Positions 17,345 to 24,901 of a stretch of 64,000 bases of DNA are shown here, piece by piece. A model generated the notes under the pieces. The model searched no databases, had not been told where the DNA came from, and worked only from the letters and a program-made list of their open reading frames with translations. The stretch spans positions 19,335 to 83,334 of the IMG/VR virus record IMGVR_UViG_3300031834_001450; one strand, written 5' to 3'. The DNA is from a virus. Positions within the stretch are counted from its first letter, which is position 1. Every line of letters starts with the position of its first letter. A program made the position numbers and the translations under genes.

Positions 17345-18484
17345 TTAACTTCTCCTTCTTATTATATTTCCTTTATTTTGTAATATATCAATTTCAGATA
17401 TTCTTTTTTTAGTTTCATTTTTTTCTTTATTCTGATTAAAAATATCCACTAGAATAAAATCTATTATCTCCTGGTTGACATAGGGATATTTATTTAATTC
17501 GAATAATTTGTTAAGTGCATATTCAACTTGTTGAATACTAATTGTTTTATCTATACCTTGAAGTTGTTGAGTTTGCCAATAGGGAACTTCAATTCCAGAT
17601 AAACTTTTATATATAGTACCTAACATATATCTTAATTTATCTTTTAACTCTATTGTATATTGAATATTAAAAGCTTCTGAATTTCCCTTGAATAAATAAT
17701 TTATACTTGTTATTAAATCACTACTAGATATTATTTCAAGTTCTTTTGTAACTTCATTAACTGTCCATAATTCTGAATAGATAATTCTTTCTAAGTAACT
17801 TAATGCTTGTCTCATACTACCATAACTATTTTCTGCTATAGTTAATAATACATTTATTTTTTCTTCATTATCAATTAATACATTTTCTTGTTTACATATA
17901 AAGTATAATTGTTTAGATATTTCTTCAATAGTATGTGGTTTAAGTTTATAAGTTGTACAACGATTAACAATAGCTTTTGGAATATCTTTCAAATCTCCCA
18001 TTGATCCTAATATCCAATACACATTTTTATAATTTTTTTCAATTGGTTTTAATAAATTATTAAGTGCTGCTTTCGTCTTTGACATTTCTTGTATTTCATC
18101 AAGGCAAAATACTTTAGCATTAGCATTAGAAAAACTTTTAATTTCCGCATTTTCTGCAATTTCTCTAGCAGTATCTATTCCAATATTTGATGAATTGTAT
18201 TCAAAATAAAAATTAGAAATTTTTTCGTCTATAATAGTTTTACAAATATTACAAATATTACAACTATTACCATTTTCATCTTTATCCCTACATAAAATAT
18301 TTTTAGCTATTATTCTTTGTAAGGTCGTCTTACCCACACCAGTATTACCAGTTAATAATAATACTCTTGGTATTGTACTTTCTTTAGATCTTTTTTGTAG
18401 ATCTTTTATTGTTGCTATATGACCAATTACTTCAGATAATTGATTTGGTCTATATTTATTATAGAGTAAAGTATTATTATTCAT
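17345..18484 (-). CDS. DNA polymerase clamp loader, DnaX-like
   Basis: The 379-residue protein has YNKYRPNQLSEVIGH at the start, Walker A GNTGVGKTT (46-54), a zinc knuckle with Cys at 65, 75, 78 and 81, Walker B CLDE (127-130), and a sensor-1 region LGSMGDLKDIPKAIVNRCTTYKL. These are features of gamma/tau clamp-loader ATPases, which load the sliding clamp encoded at 53919-55001. It has the AAA+ domain and collar only, without a tau-like tail. This is a bacterial-type loader rather than a T4 gp44/62 pair. Confidence 0.88.
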   Translation of the reverse strand: MNNNTLLYNKYRPNQLSEVIGHIATIKDLQKRSKESTIPRVLLLTGNTGVGKTTLQRIIAKNILCRDKDENGNSCNICNICKTIIDEKISNFYFEYNSSNIGIDTAREIAENAEIKSFSNANAKVFCLDEIQEMSKTKAALNNLLKPIEKNYKNVYWILGSMGDLKDIPKAIVNRCTTYKLKPHTIEEISKQLYFICKQENVLIDNEEKINVLLTIAENSYGSMRQALSYLERIIYSELWTVNEVTKELEIISSSDLITSINYLFKGNSEAFNIQYTIELKDKLRYMLGTIYKSLSGIEVPYWQTQQLQGIDKTISIQQVEYALNKLFELNKYPYVNQEIIDFILVDIFNQNKEKNETKKRISEIDILQNKGNIIRRRS

Positions 18485-18490
18485 TTATCC

Positions 18491-18805
18491 TTATCCTTTT
18501 TCAATTCCAGAAAATTCGCAATCTGCCAACCCTTGTAAACCTCTAAATTCAATTGTAGATATACAATCAGAAATATTTAAACAATCAATACATAATCGTG
18601 GTAATTTAATATTTTTAAGAATTGGACAATCTTGTACGTATTTTGGACAAATAGCGTTATCTATATTACACCAATTATAATAATCTACTTTTGAAATTGT
18701 TTCATTTATTTTTAATTCAGAATTATATTCAATATGACAATTATTATTTATTTTATGAGAGGATAGATGTATACAATATCGACAAAATGTATCTAAATCT
18801 AACAT
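18491..18805 (-). CDS. Cysteine-rich small protein
   Basis: The 104-residue product has eleven or more Cys, in pairs such as CRYC (8-11), CPKYVQDC and CIDCLNISDC, ending in LQGLADCEFSGIEKG. The spacing suggests zinc or iron-sulfur binding. It lies six bases upstream of the clamp-loader gene and is co-transcribed with it. I do not recognise the family. Confidence 0.55.
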   Translation of the reverse strand: MLDLDTFCRYCIHLSSHKINNNCHIEYNSELKINETISKVDYYNWCNIDNAICPKYVQDCPILKNIKLPRLCIDCLNISDCISTIEFRGLQGLADCEFSGIEKG

Positions 18806-19069
18806 AATAAACCCCTTTTTTATTTTTCAATCTATCTTATATTCTATTAATATTTTTGCAATTTCTACAACATCTATTATTTCCCAATCTTTTTCTCTAG
18901 TTCCTTGCTTTGGAAAAACAACTGCAATTTTTTATAGATATAAAATTCTCATCTTTCTTTTGGAGTCTCACCAATTAATTCTTATATTATTAATCTTTCA
19001 TATAGCATTTCATTTTATTTTATTTCTCCTTTAATAAGTATTAAATTTATCAAAATAAATTTAATAAAA
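18806..19069 (-). pseudogene. Decayed coding sequence
   Basis: On the minus strand fragments of plausible protein are interrupted by stops: MLYERLII then TAA, ELIGETPKER then TGA, and in another frame MRILYL, TAA, then KIAVVFPKQGTREKDWEIID and VVEIAKILIEYKID to a TGA just before the next gene. The last piece looks like real protein. No intact frame joins them, so I read this as a gene in decay; no RNA gene is evident. Confidence 0.4.
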
Positions 19070-19222
19070 TTATTTTTTTTTAATTCCCATTATTTTATAT
19101 ACTTTTCGATCACTGATTTTAGAAATAATATATGCAACGAAAATAACAATAAAATAAAAACCAAGAATTATTCCAAGACAAATTCCAACAAATAATAGTA
19201 CATTCTCATTAATTTCATTCAT
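19070..19222 (-). CDS. 50-residue single-pass membrane protein
   Basis: The frame starts at ATG 19222 behind AGAGGATATTTGCAACT and encodes MNEINENVLLFVGICLGIIL followed by GFYFIVIFVAYIISKISDRK and a Lys-rich end. One long hydrophobic segment and a basic C-terminus suggest an inner-membrane protein with an outside N-terminus. It lies 20 bases after the exported-protein gene, and both may act at the envelope. Confidence 0.6.
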   Translation of the reverse strand: MNEINENVLLFVGICLGIILGFYFIVIFVAYIISKISDRKVYKIMGIKKK

Positions 19223-19242
19223 AGTTGCAAATATCCTCTTTT

Positions 19243-19644
19243 TTAATTTATTGCAGACATCCCCAAAATAAATCTCATTTGTTCTGTATTATTTTCAACA
19301 ATCATTACTTTAAACATAATAGAATTTGCACTAGTGTCGTGTAAAACATAATAAAATTTACAATCTTTCATTAAAATAGTAGTTATTTTAATTCCTTGAG
19401 AATCTATTTTAACTGTTATTGATTTAATTTTTTTAGGTGTTTCATCAATACCTACAACGGTAATTTCATCTGCGTCTATTATAACCATATTTCTCATATC
19501 ACCATTTAAATAAGCTTCACTTCCACCAGCAGAAATACCAAGTAATTGCCAAGTACCTATATACTTAAAATTTAAAAAACTTTCTTCTGTTGCATATAGG
19601 ACAGAACTTACAAATAACAATACTATCATTAAATATGTTTTCAT
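19243..19644 (-). CDS. Exported protein with signal peptide, lipocalin-like start
   Basis: The 133-residue product has a clear signal peptide (MKTYLMIVLLFVSSVLYA, cleavage probable before TEE) and then YIGTWQLLGISAGG, a GTW motif as in lipocalin-type barrels, followed by alternating beta strands up to the end. It would be periplasmic. Exported small proteins of unknown role in phages are often involved in superinfection exclusion or lysis. It is the first gene after a recurrent promoter motif. Confidence 0.6.
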   Translation of the reverse strand: MKTYLMIVLLFVSSVLYATEESFLNFKYIGTWQLLGISAGGSEAYLNGDMRNMVIIDADEITVVGIDETPKKIKSITVKIDSQGIKITTILMKDCKFYYVLHDTSANSIMFKVMIVENNTEQMRFILGMSAIN

Positions 19645-19680
19645 TTTTTAACCATCCTTTTTTTAATTTTAATATCTTAT

Positions 19681-19715
19681 ATATAATATATAAAAAATTT
19701 ATGAAAAATTAAACT
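19681..19715 (-). promoter_or_regulatory. Recurrent promoter-like motif (copy 2)
   Basis: Minus-strand reading gives GTTTAATTTTTCATAAAT then TTTTTATATATTATATA, the same pattern as the other copies, about 40 bases upstream of the exported-protein start. Confidence 0.5.
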
Positions 19716-19756
19716 TTTTTACTTAATTTCTTCTAGTGTAAACTATTATCTCGATT

Positions 19757-19849
19757 CATTTTTTGAATCTTTTAAAAATAAAAAAATATAATTTGTTCTA
19801 TTATTATTATTATAATTAGAATAATAAAAAGAAATATCATTTTTTTCAT
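19757..19849 (-). CDS. 30-residue hydrophobic peptide
   Basis: The ATG at 19849 overlaps the stop of the upstream gene (ATGA). The peptide MKKMIFLFIILIIIIIKNKL ends in FKRFKK: one membrane helix with a basic tail. The coupling supports translation, but low-complexity AT-rich DNA can give such frames by chance. Confidence 0.4.
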
Positions 19850-20085
19850 AAATCTAAAAATTCTTGAATTGTTATTAATTTATGTTCACGTTCTTTTTGA
19901 AAATATTTAATATCATTAGAAAAAAAGATTGTACCATTTTTATTTAAATATAAATAAGAAAAATTAAATTTACAAGATTCATCTTTAATAAGTTGATTTA
20001 CTTCCCAATAATACCCCAACTTAAAACTTTTTAATCGAATTGTATCTAGTACTTCATTATTTATATCTATCTTATATGCAAACAT
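19846..20085 (-). CDS. 79-residue protein of unknown function
   Basis: I choose ATG 20085 because TAGGAAAAAAATA precedes it; an earlier ATG at 20127 would overlap the resolvase by 32 bases with no ribosome site. The product (FAYKIDINNEVLDTIRLKSF, then NFSYLYLNKNGTIFFSNDIK) is mixed alpha/beta and unrecognised. It sits directly after the RuvC-like gene. Confidence 0.55.
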   Translation of the reverse strand: MFAYKIDINNEVLDTIRLKSFKLGYYWEVNQLIKDESCKFNFSYLYLNKNGTIFFSNDIKYFQKEREHKLITIQEFLDL

Positions 20086-20095
20086 TATTTTTTTC

Positions 20096-20611
20096 CTACA
20101 AATTATGTCTTCTTGCCCATTCTGCAATTAATAAACCATCAGCATCTTTATGTAAAGTAATTACCTCTTTATGTTGAGGAAACATTCTAATTCCTATATC
20201 CATAGATGCTTTTTTTTGTTGAGCTGCCCCTTTAATACCTAAAGGTAATAATTCATGTTGCCATAATTTACTATCTACAAAAAAATAGGAAATATTTAAT
20301 TCTTCTAAACAAATTAAAGTACATTCAAATGCTCTTAACGCTGAGGTTGTTGCCTCAAATCTCATTGGATTTACCATTGGTCGTTCTATAAAAACTTTCC
20401 AATTTTTTAATTCATTTTTTGAATAAGTAGTAAATATTTCAACAAGTTTAGGATAATCTATTCGTGTGATATTTTTTGCTTTTGTTTTTTGATAGTTTGT
20501 TACTACTTTTATTGGAGTTTTTCTAAAACTAGAAGTATTATCTGGAAATATAATGCCTATCGTACCAGAACTACCATTATCGATAGCTACATATACAGTA
20601 TTGTTTATCAT
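20096..20611 (-). CDS. RuvC-like Holliday junction resolvase
   Basis: The 171-residue protein has the RNase H-type acidic set of RuvC: D in VYVAIDNGSSGTIGI near residue 10, E in WKVFIERPMVNP near 92, and the C-terminal pair in LHKDADGLLIAEWARR near 155-166. The S/T-rich loop after the first Asp and the GAAQQKKASM helix agree with phage RuvC enzymes that resolve recombination and replication junctions before packaging. It would serve the RecA and SbcC/D-like proteins encoded here. Confidence 0.75.
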   Translation of the reverse strand: MINNTVYVAIDNGSSGTIGIIFPDNTSSFRKTPIKVVTNYQKTKAKNITRIDYPKLVEIFTTYSKNELKNWKVFIERPMVNPMRFEATTSALRAFECTLICLEELNISYFFVDSKLWQHELLPLGIKGAAQQKKASMDIGIRMFPQHKEVITLHKDADGLLIAEWARRHNL

Positions 20612-20650
20612 TATAATACTCCAATTTTTTAATTATTAGTATTAATATTA

Positions 20651-20926
20651 TTATAGTTTATTATTATTTTTTAATTTTTTTTTAATAGAAGGTAATTTAT
20701 CTTCTTTTGTAAAATTCCTAATAAGACATAATTCTATATCTTGGTAATAAATAATAATTTCATCTTCATTTGCAGAAACTAAATGTATATTACCTTTACT
20801 ATCTACTGTAATAAATTGAGAAACATTAATTTTAACTACTTCTAAATATTGAATTTTTAATTTATCTTCTTGATTACTACAAGATATTAAAAATAATACA
20901 ATAAAAATAATAAATAATCTTTTCAT
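20651..20926 (-). CDS. Small lipoprotein, possible outer spanin
   Basis: The 91-residue product begins MKRLFIIFIVLFLISCSN, a lipoprotein signal with lipobox LISC and cleavage before Cys16. The mature part is short, mixed beta, and ends in KKKLKNNNKL. It overlaps the upstream inner-membrane protein gene by four bases. Such an anchored protein plus lipoprotein pair is the layout of i-spanin/o-spanin systems, which fuse inner and outer membranes at lysis. No proline-rich or coiled-coil signature confirms this. Confidence 0.5.
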   Translation of the reverse strand: MKRLFIIFIVLFLISCSNQEDKLKIQYLEVVKINVSQFITVDSKGNIHLVSANEDEIIIYYQDIELCLIRNFTKEDKLPSIKKKLKNNNKL

Positions 20927-21273
20927 TTTTTTAATTCTTCCTTCATTTTTATGAAAATTTCAGGATATATTAAATCTACCCAAGCAGAATTAGAATGCAA
21001 TGTAATTTTACAGTAAAAACTAGAAATAGGATGAAGTCGATTAAGTTCTTCTGGAACATCTTCTAGTAAGCATTTAACAAGTTTCCATTCTATAATATTA
21101 CCTTGAGCAGCCCATTGATTAATAAGTAATTGTCCTTGAAATTGTTGTTGATATTGATATTGTCTTGTATAATTAAAATTATTTATTTCAATACCCTTAC
21201 CACTAAAGAACCAAATATTTATCCCTATTGATACTGCCAATAATAATCCTATTATTACTATTATTTTATTCAT
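20923..21273 (-). CDS. N-anchored periplasmic protein, possible inner spanin
   Basis: The 116-residue product has an N-terminal membrane anchor (IIVIIGLLLAVSIGINIWFF) and a periplasmic part with a Gln-rich segment (YQYQQQFQGQLLINQWAAQG), two Cys, and a Lys-rich C-terminal helix. ATG overlap couples it to the downstream lipoprotein. Size and topology fit an i-spanin, although the Gln-rich helix is shorter than usual coiled coils. Confidence 0.45.
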   Translation of the reverse strand: MNKIIVIIGLLLAVSIGINIWFFSGKGIEINNFNYTRQYQYQQQFQGQLLINQWAAQGNIIEWKLVKCLLEDVPEELNRLHPISSFYCKITLHSNSAWVDLIYPEIFIKMKEELKK

Positions 21274-21300
21274 TTTTTATTCTCCTTTTTATAAAAATTT

Positions 21301-21347
21301 GTTATCATTCATCCACGAAGTTGAAGACTTCGTGGATGAATGATAAC
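21301..21347 (-). terminator. 21-bp perfect stem hairpin
   Basis: GTTATCATTCATCCACGAAG (extended by one T) at 21301-21321 pairs perfectly with 21327-21347 around a five-base loop. T tracts flank both sides. It lies just upstream of the spanin-like pair and just after a small frame, so it likely terminates the upstream operon. Its stem is far more GC-rich and longer than other terminators here. Confidence 0.65.
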
Positions 21348-21350
21348 TTT

Positions 21351-21518
21351 TTAATCATTCCATACTAAACTCCCTTGACTAAAATATTTTTCAACTACAT
21401 TTATGTTAAAATATTCTTTCTTTTTTACATTACCAAACAAAATATATAACCCTTTGTTAAACATTCCCTTACAAGAATATCTCTCACCTTTAGTCCAAAA
21501 TAGATCTAAAGGTTGAAT
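21351..21518 (-). CDS. 55-residue protein lacking a standard start codon
   Basis: The frame reads IQPLDLFWTKGERYSCKGMF, then NKGLYILFGNVKKKEYFNIN and ends SQGSLVWND. The sequence looks like real protein and ends just before the strong hairpin. In frame there is no ATG, GTG or TTG at its beginning; the candidates are ATA 21521 or ATT 21518, right where the upstream gene stops, behind AAGGAAG. It could use an ATT start, be an extension through -1 slippage, or be a remnant. Confidence 0.4.
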   Translation of the reverse strand: MQPLDLFWTKGERYSCKGMFNKGLYILFGNVKKKEYFNINVVEKYFSQGSLVWND

Positions 21519-21766
21519 TATACTTCCTTATATTTTTTTAAAAATCTTTCTGGTGATATAGAATAATATATTCCTAAGATATCTTTAACAATATAATCAT
21601 TAATTTCACCAGTATGAATACCTAATATAACTTGATTATTAATTACTTCACCAAAAATTCCAATAAATTCTTCTATTTCAGTTTTATTTTTTCCTGTCCA
21701 TTGAATAACATTTAATTTTTGAGTAATTTTCATTTTTCCAACTAATTTGACGTATTGTTTTTCCAT
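21518..21766 (-). CDS. Small conserved phage protein
   Basis: The 82-residue product has the layout of a small domain common in phages: an IQWTGKNKTEIEEFIG start, a beta pair (INNQVILGIHTGEINDYIVK) and the ending YYSISPERFLKKYKEV, where relatives read about GD-x-IIKG ... F-x-x-x-Y. No biochemical role is known to me. A good AGAGGATATATGG context precedes the ATG. Confidence 0.5.
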   Translation of the reverse strand: MEKQYVKLVGKMKITQKLNVIQWTGKNKTEIEEFIGIFGEVINNQVILGIHTGEINDYIVKDILGIYYSISPERFLKKYKEV

Positions 21767-21795
21767 ATATCCTCTAATTTTTTAAAATAATATTT

Positions 21796-21903
21796 TTATT
21801 TCTTTATAAAAAATACAATAAAAAATAAACCTATGCATAAACAAGTAATGAATAAATTATTTTGTAACCACATTAACAATTCAACTAAATTATATTGATT
21901 CAT
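21796..21903 (-). CDS. 35-residue membrane peptide
   Basis: MNQYNLVELLMWLQNNLFIT followed by CLCIGLFFIVFFIKK: a short soluble start, one membrane helix with two Cys and a basic end. The upstream ribosome site is weak (ATGGTAAAAAAATAAAA). It fills an otherwise empty 206-base gap. Confidence 0.4.
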   Translation of the reverse strand: MNQYNLVELLMWLQNNLFITCLCIGLFFIVFFIKK

Positions 21904-21972
21904 TTTTATTTTTTTACCATTTTTACCATTTATTTTTTTATCACTTCTTACTAATGAATTCCTTTTATCTAG

Positions 21973-22635
21973 TTATAAAAATAAATATTTATACCAATCT
22001 TCATCTGGCATCATATTTAAACATACCCATTTAGTATTAGTTTTTTTATATATATTTTCTAAATATTTATGCCAATGTCCAAATATCCAAATTTTAGGTT
22101 TATATTTTTGACATATTAAATTTAAAATTTGTCTTGATGGATCATTTACTTCATCATAGCATGGTACTTCAACATTAAAAAATATTGGACATGTATGAGA
22201 TATTACAATATCAGCTTTTTTAACATTTTCTTTAATATATTTAAAATCTTCATATGTTAATATTTCTTGATTCCACCATGAAATTTTAGGAAGTCTATAT
22301 TTTTTATCAATACTATCAGCACCACCTATAAATAAAATAGTTAGTTTGTTTATTATTAATGTAGACCCTATTGGACACATAAATATATTTTTTTCTATTT
22401 CAATTGGGTCTTTACCATATCTTCCAATTTTTTCTTCAAAAAGATCCCAATTGTCATGATTACCTGGAATAAAATATATTTTAGTATTTTGTGGTTTAAT
22501 TACTCCCTTATTCTCTTTTTTCCAATAATAAGCATTATCTCCACATTGTATTATAATATCTGGTTTTTCTAAAAAAATAAATTCATTGAATATATCAAAT
22601 TTACCATGTATATCTCCTACTACTATAATTTTCAT
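21973..22635 (-). CDS. Calcineurin-like phosphoesterase
   Basis: The 220-residue protein has the complete two-metal motif set: GDIHGKFD (8-15), QCGDNAYYW (about 30-38), PGNHDNWD (about 55-62), SHTCP (about 144-148) and GHWHK (about 186-190). Size and motif style match small stand-alone phosphoesterases rather than SbcD. Substrate is unknown; nucleotides, phosphoproteins or RNA ends are all possible. It starts one base after a small zinc-ribbon gene ends. Confidence 0.8.
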   Translation of the reverse strand: MKIIVVGDIHGKFDIFNEFIFLEKPDIIIQCGDNAYYWKKENKGVIKPQNTKIYFIPGNHDNWDLFEEKIGRYGKDPIEIEKNIFMCPIGSTLIINKLTILFIGGADSIDKKYRLPKISWWNQEILTYEDFKYIKENVKKADIVISHTCPIFFNVEVPCYDEVNDPSRQILNLICQKYKPKIWIFGHWHKYLENIYKKTNTKWVCLNMMPDEDWYKYLFL

Positions 22636-22863
22636 TTATTCTATTCCTAAATCAATAAGATACATAGCACTTACAAGACACTTAGTAAATTTACCACAAT
22701 TTTTACAAATAAAAGTATGATAGATAAGAGAAGTGTTTTTTAAAGAAATATTTATATTTTTAATATAAATAGTTCCTTTAGGAAATTTATCCCCAGTTAC
22801 AGAAATTAGTTCTAATTGATTATTACACTCTTCACAATTAATGTGATCAAGTTGTAATATCAT
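22636..22863 (-). CDS. Zinc-ribbon protein, 75 residues
   Basis: Two CxxC knuckles, CEEC (10-13-like) and CKNC near 54-57, flank a beta region, so it is probably a small zinc ribbon. It is tightly linked to the following phosphoesterase gene. Function unknown. Confidence 0.55.
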   Translation of the reverse strand: MILQLDHINCEECNNQLELISVTGDKFPKGTIYIKNINISLKNTSLIYHTFICKNCGKFTKCLVSAMYLIDLGIE

Positions 22864-22895
22864 TATCTACTCCTATACAACTATAGACCTTTTAT

Positions 22896-23129
22896 TTATT
22901 TATATATGTCAAAAATTCCTTTTTCAGAAAAAAAATGATTTTGTAAATTACTAAAATGTTTAATTGCAAATCCATGAAAAATATAAATATGATTTTTTCT
23001 TTCTGCATCATATGAAATATTTTTAATTTCATAAAAACAATCATCCAACTTTCTTTTTAGTATATCACCTATTTTTAAATCTGAATAAGATTTTGTTTCT
23101 TGTAAAATAAAATTAGAACTTAATAACAT
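22896..23129 (-). CDS. 77-residue protein of unknown function
   Basis: A small beta-rich protein with LQETKSYSDLKIGDILKRKL near the start, similar to domains that begin with a DLKVGD-type turn, followed by IYIFHGFAIKHFSNLQNHFF. It ends in a short acidic or aromatic tail. It lies between two zinc-ribbon genes in the same operon. Confidence 0.5.
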   Translation of the reverse strand: MLLSSNFILQETKSYSDLKIGDILKRKLDDCFYEIKNISYDAERKNHIYIFHGFAIKHFSNLQNHFFSEKGIFDIYK

Positions 23130-23130
23130 T

Positions 23131-23388
23131 TTATTTTTTTATCCTTTTTCCTTTAAAATTTCCATATTTACTTGGCATTGGTGTTATATTATTTTCAAAA
23201 CCATTATTACTATTTCCTAACATACCCCCAGCAACAGAAAAATCACCAATTCCCCAAATTCTATAAGTATCAATACTTCCACATAAAGAACATTTGTAAG
23301 AACTTTCAAAATTTTCTTCTATTGTTTTTTTCCAAACATCAAAAGGTTGAGAACATTTTGAACATTTAAAAGTTGTTTGAATAGTCAT
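23131..23388 (-). CDS. FmdB-like zinc-ribbon protein, 85 residues
   Basis: I take ATG 23388, which has a GGAAAAAATATA ribosome site; a longer frame from 23553 would overlap the helicase end by 86 bases and gives a low-complexity N-terminus. The product has FKCSKCSQPFDVWKK and YKCSLCGSIDTYRIWG, two knuckles spaced as in FmdB-type regulators, then a Gly/Asn tail and a basic end KGKRIKK. A role in binding DNA or RNA polymerase is conceivable. Confidence 0.6.
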   Translation of the reverse strand: MTIQTTFKCSKCSQPFDVWKKTIEENFESSYKCSLCGSIDTYRIWGIGDFSVAGGMLGNSNNGFENNITPMPSKYGNFKGKRIKK

Positions 23389-23467
23389 TATATTTTTTCC
23401 ATATTTATTATTTTTAATATTTTTAATTAGTAGTATTAAGAAATTCCTTCTTTTAATTAAAAAATAA

Positions 23468-24850
23468 TTATTTTTTATTTTCTCGATAAGGAAAAAGTTT
23501 AAAAGAATTATCTCCAAAAATAAAGGGAGTTCGACTAAGATAAGGAGAATCATTTTGTTTGCATATATTTACCCAAATTAAATCAGTAGAAATATTCCAT
23601 TCCTCCTCCCGATTTGGAAAATATCTTCTTTTTAAAGTCAATGGTCGATTAATAGCCATTACTACTCGTGATCTTGCTGCATAAACACTTCCACCTTCTA
23701 CCATTTCTGGTTGAAGACAAAAAGTATCACAAACTTCTGGAGTAGAAAACATTTTTCCTCCACGAAAGAGGTTTTCGTTAGATTGTAAAATATTTATAAT
23801 ATGTATTTTATGTTTTTTTGCTATTTGTAATAATCTATTAACTCCAGGTTTTAAATCTGTTCCTGCTTTACCAGATAATTCTTCAATTTGTTCTGTAAGA
23901 TCTATTGTAACTACACAATATCCATCTTCTGGTAATACTCCTGCTTTATTAAATTTTTGTTTACATTTATAAATATAAGTATCTAATTCATTTAATGTTA
24001 ACATTGGTTCTGCGTAATAAGCAAAATTTTTTCTAGTTTCTTTTAATTTTAAATTATCTTCTATTATTTGTTTAGTTTCTTCTGATTTATTATTAGATAA
24101 TAATTCTTCAAGTGATAAATTAGTTTCCATAGAAACAAATCGATCCATATTACTTTCTTCTATCATTTCAAGATTTATTGAAATAACACAAGTACCCTTA
24201 TTAACAAGAATATTTTCTATACATTTACATAGAATACTTTTTCCACTCCCTTTCATACCAAAAATAACTGTCATTTCTCCAACAGCAGCAGGTCTTATTA
24301 ACATTTTATCAATTACTTTAAAACCATAACTTCTTTTATTTAAACCATCTTCTCTTTTTCTTAAAATTTCCCTATATGTTGTAGAAAGTTCATCATAAGT
24401 TCTTACTGTTTTATCATCATCAAGTTTAATAGAATTATAAAGTATACTATCAGCAAGATTTCTGATAATATCATAATTAAGCCCACCATCTGAAACACTT
24501 TGAGTTAAAAATTGTTCAATAGTATTTCCTATTTTTAATTTTATTGTATAATCTTTAATATTTTTAATATATGTTTTAATAATATTAAAATCTATACTTG
24601 GTTTATTAAAAATAGATTCTATAAATTCTTGACTAACTTCTTGACAATATTTTTGGATGGCTCTTTTATCAATTACTTGTACATCTTTTTTTGTATGTAA
24701 ATCAATAATAGTATTATATATTATTTTACTATTTTTATTTATAAAATCTTTTTCAGAAATAAAAAAATAATCTTTAGGAGTTTTTAAAAAATATGACAAT
24801 ACCCATAATTCATCTTCTTCTACAGAGGGAACAAATTTAACAAATGACAT
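23468..24850 (-). CDS. Replicative DNA helicase, DnaB-like
   Basis: The 460-residue protein has a helical N-terminal domain (1-140), then RecA-type core motifs: Walker A GMKGSGKSILC near 198-208, an Asp-rich Walker B region VVTIDLTEQIE, INILQSNENLF (motif like H3) and an arginine-finger region AARSRVVMAINRP. This matches DnaB/gp41-type hexameric helicases that unwind the fork. The DnaC-like loader at 46082-46810 is the likely partner. A recurrent promoter motif lies immediately upstream. Confidence 0.82.
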   Translation of the reverse strand: MSFVKFVPSVEEDELWVLSYFLKTPKDYFFISEKDFINKNSKIIYNTIIDLHTKKDVQVIDKRAIQKYCQEVSQEFIESIFNKPSIDFNIIKTYIKNIKDYTIKLKIGNTIEQFLTQSVSDGGLNYDIIRNLADSILYNSIKLDDDKTVRTYDELSTTYREILRKREDGLNKRSYGFKVIDKMLIRPAAVGEMTVIFGMKGSGKSILCKCIENILVNKGTCVISINLEMIEESNMDRFVSMETNLSLEELLSNNKSEETKQIIEDNLKLKETRKNFAYYAEPMLTLNELDTYIYKCKQKFNKAGVLPEDGYCVVTIDLTEQIEELSGKAGTDLKPGVNRLLQIAKKHKIHIINILQSNENLFRGGKMFSTPEVCDTFCLQPEMVEGGSVYAARSRVVMAINRPLTLKRRYFPNREEEWNISTDLIWVNICKQNDSPYLSRTPFIFGDNSFKLFPYRENKK

Positions 24851-24864
24851 AAAATTTCCTTTAT

Positions 24865-24901
24865 ACTATATAGTATATAAAATTTATTTAAAAAATTAAA
24901 C
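24865..24901 (-). promoter_or_regulatory. Recurrent promoter-like motif (copy 3)
   Basis: On the minus strand: GTTTAATTTTTTAAATAAAT then TTTATATACTATATAG, upstream of the helicase. The TAA in GTTTAA is also the stop codon of the exonuclease gene before it. Confidence 0.55.

Noticed and set aside
23389-23553. Longer version of the FmdB-like protein starting at 23553
   Set aside because: The added N-terminus is low complexity, overlaps the helicase end, and the internal ATG 23388 has the ribosome site.
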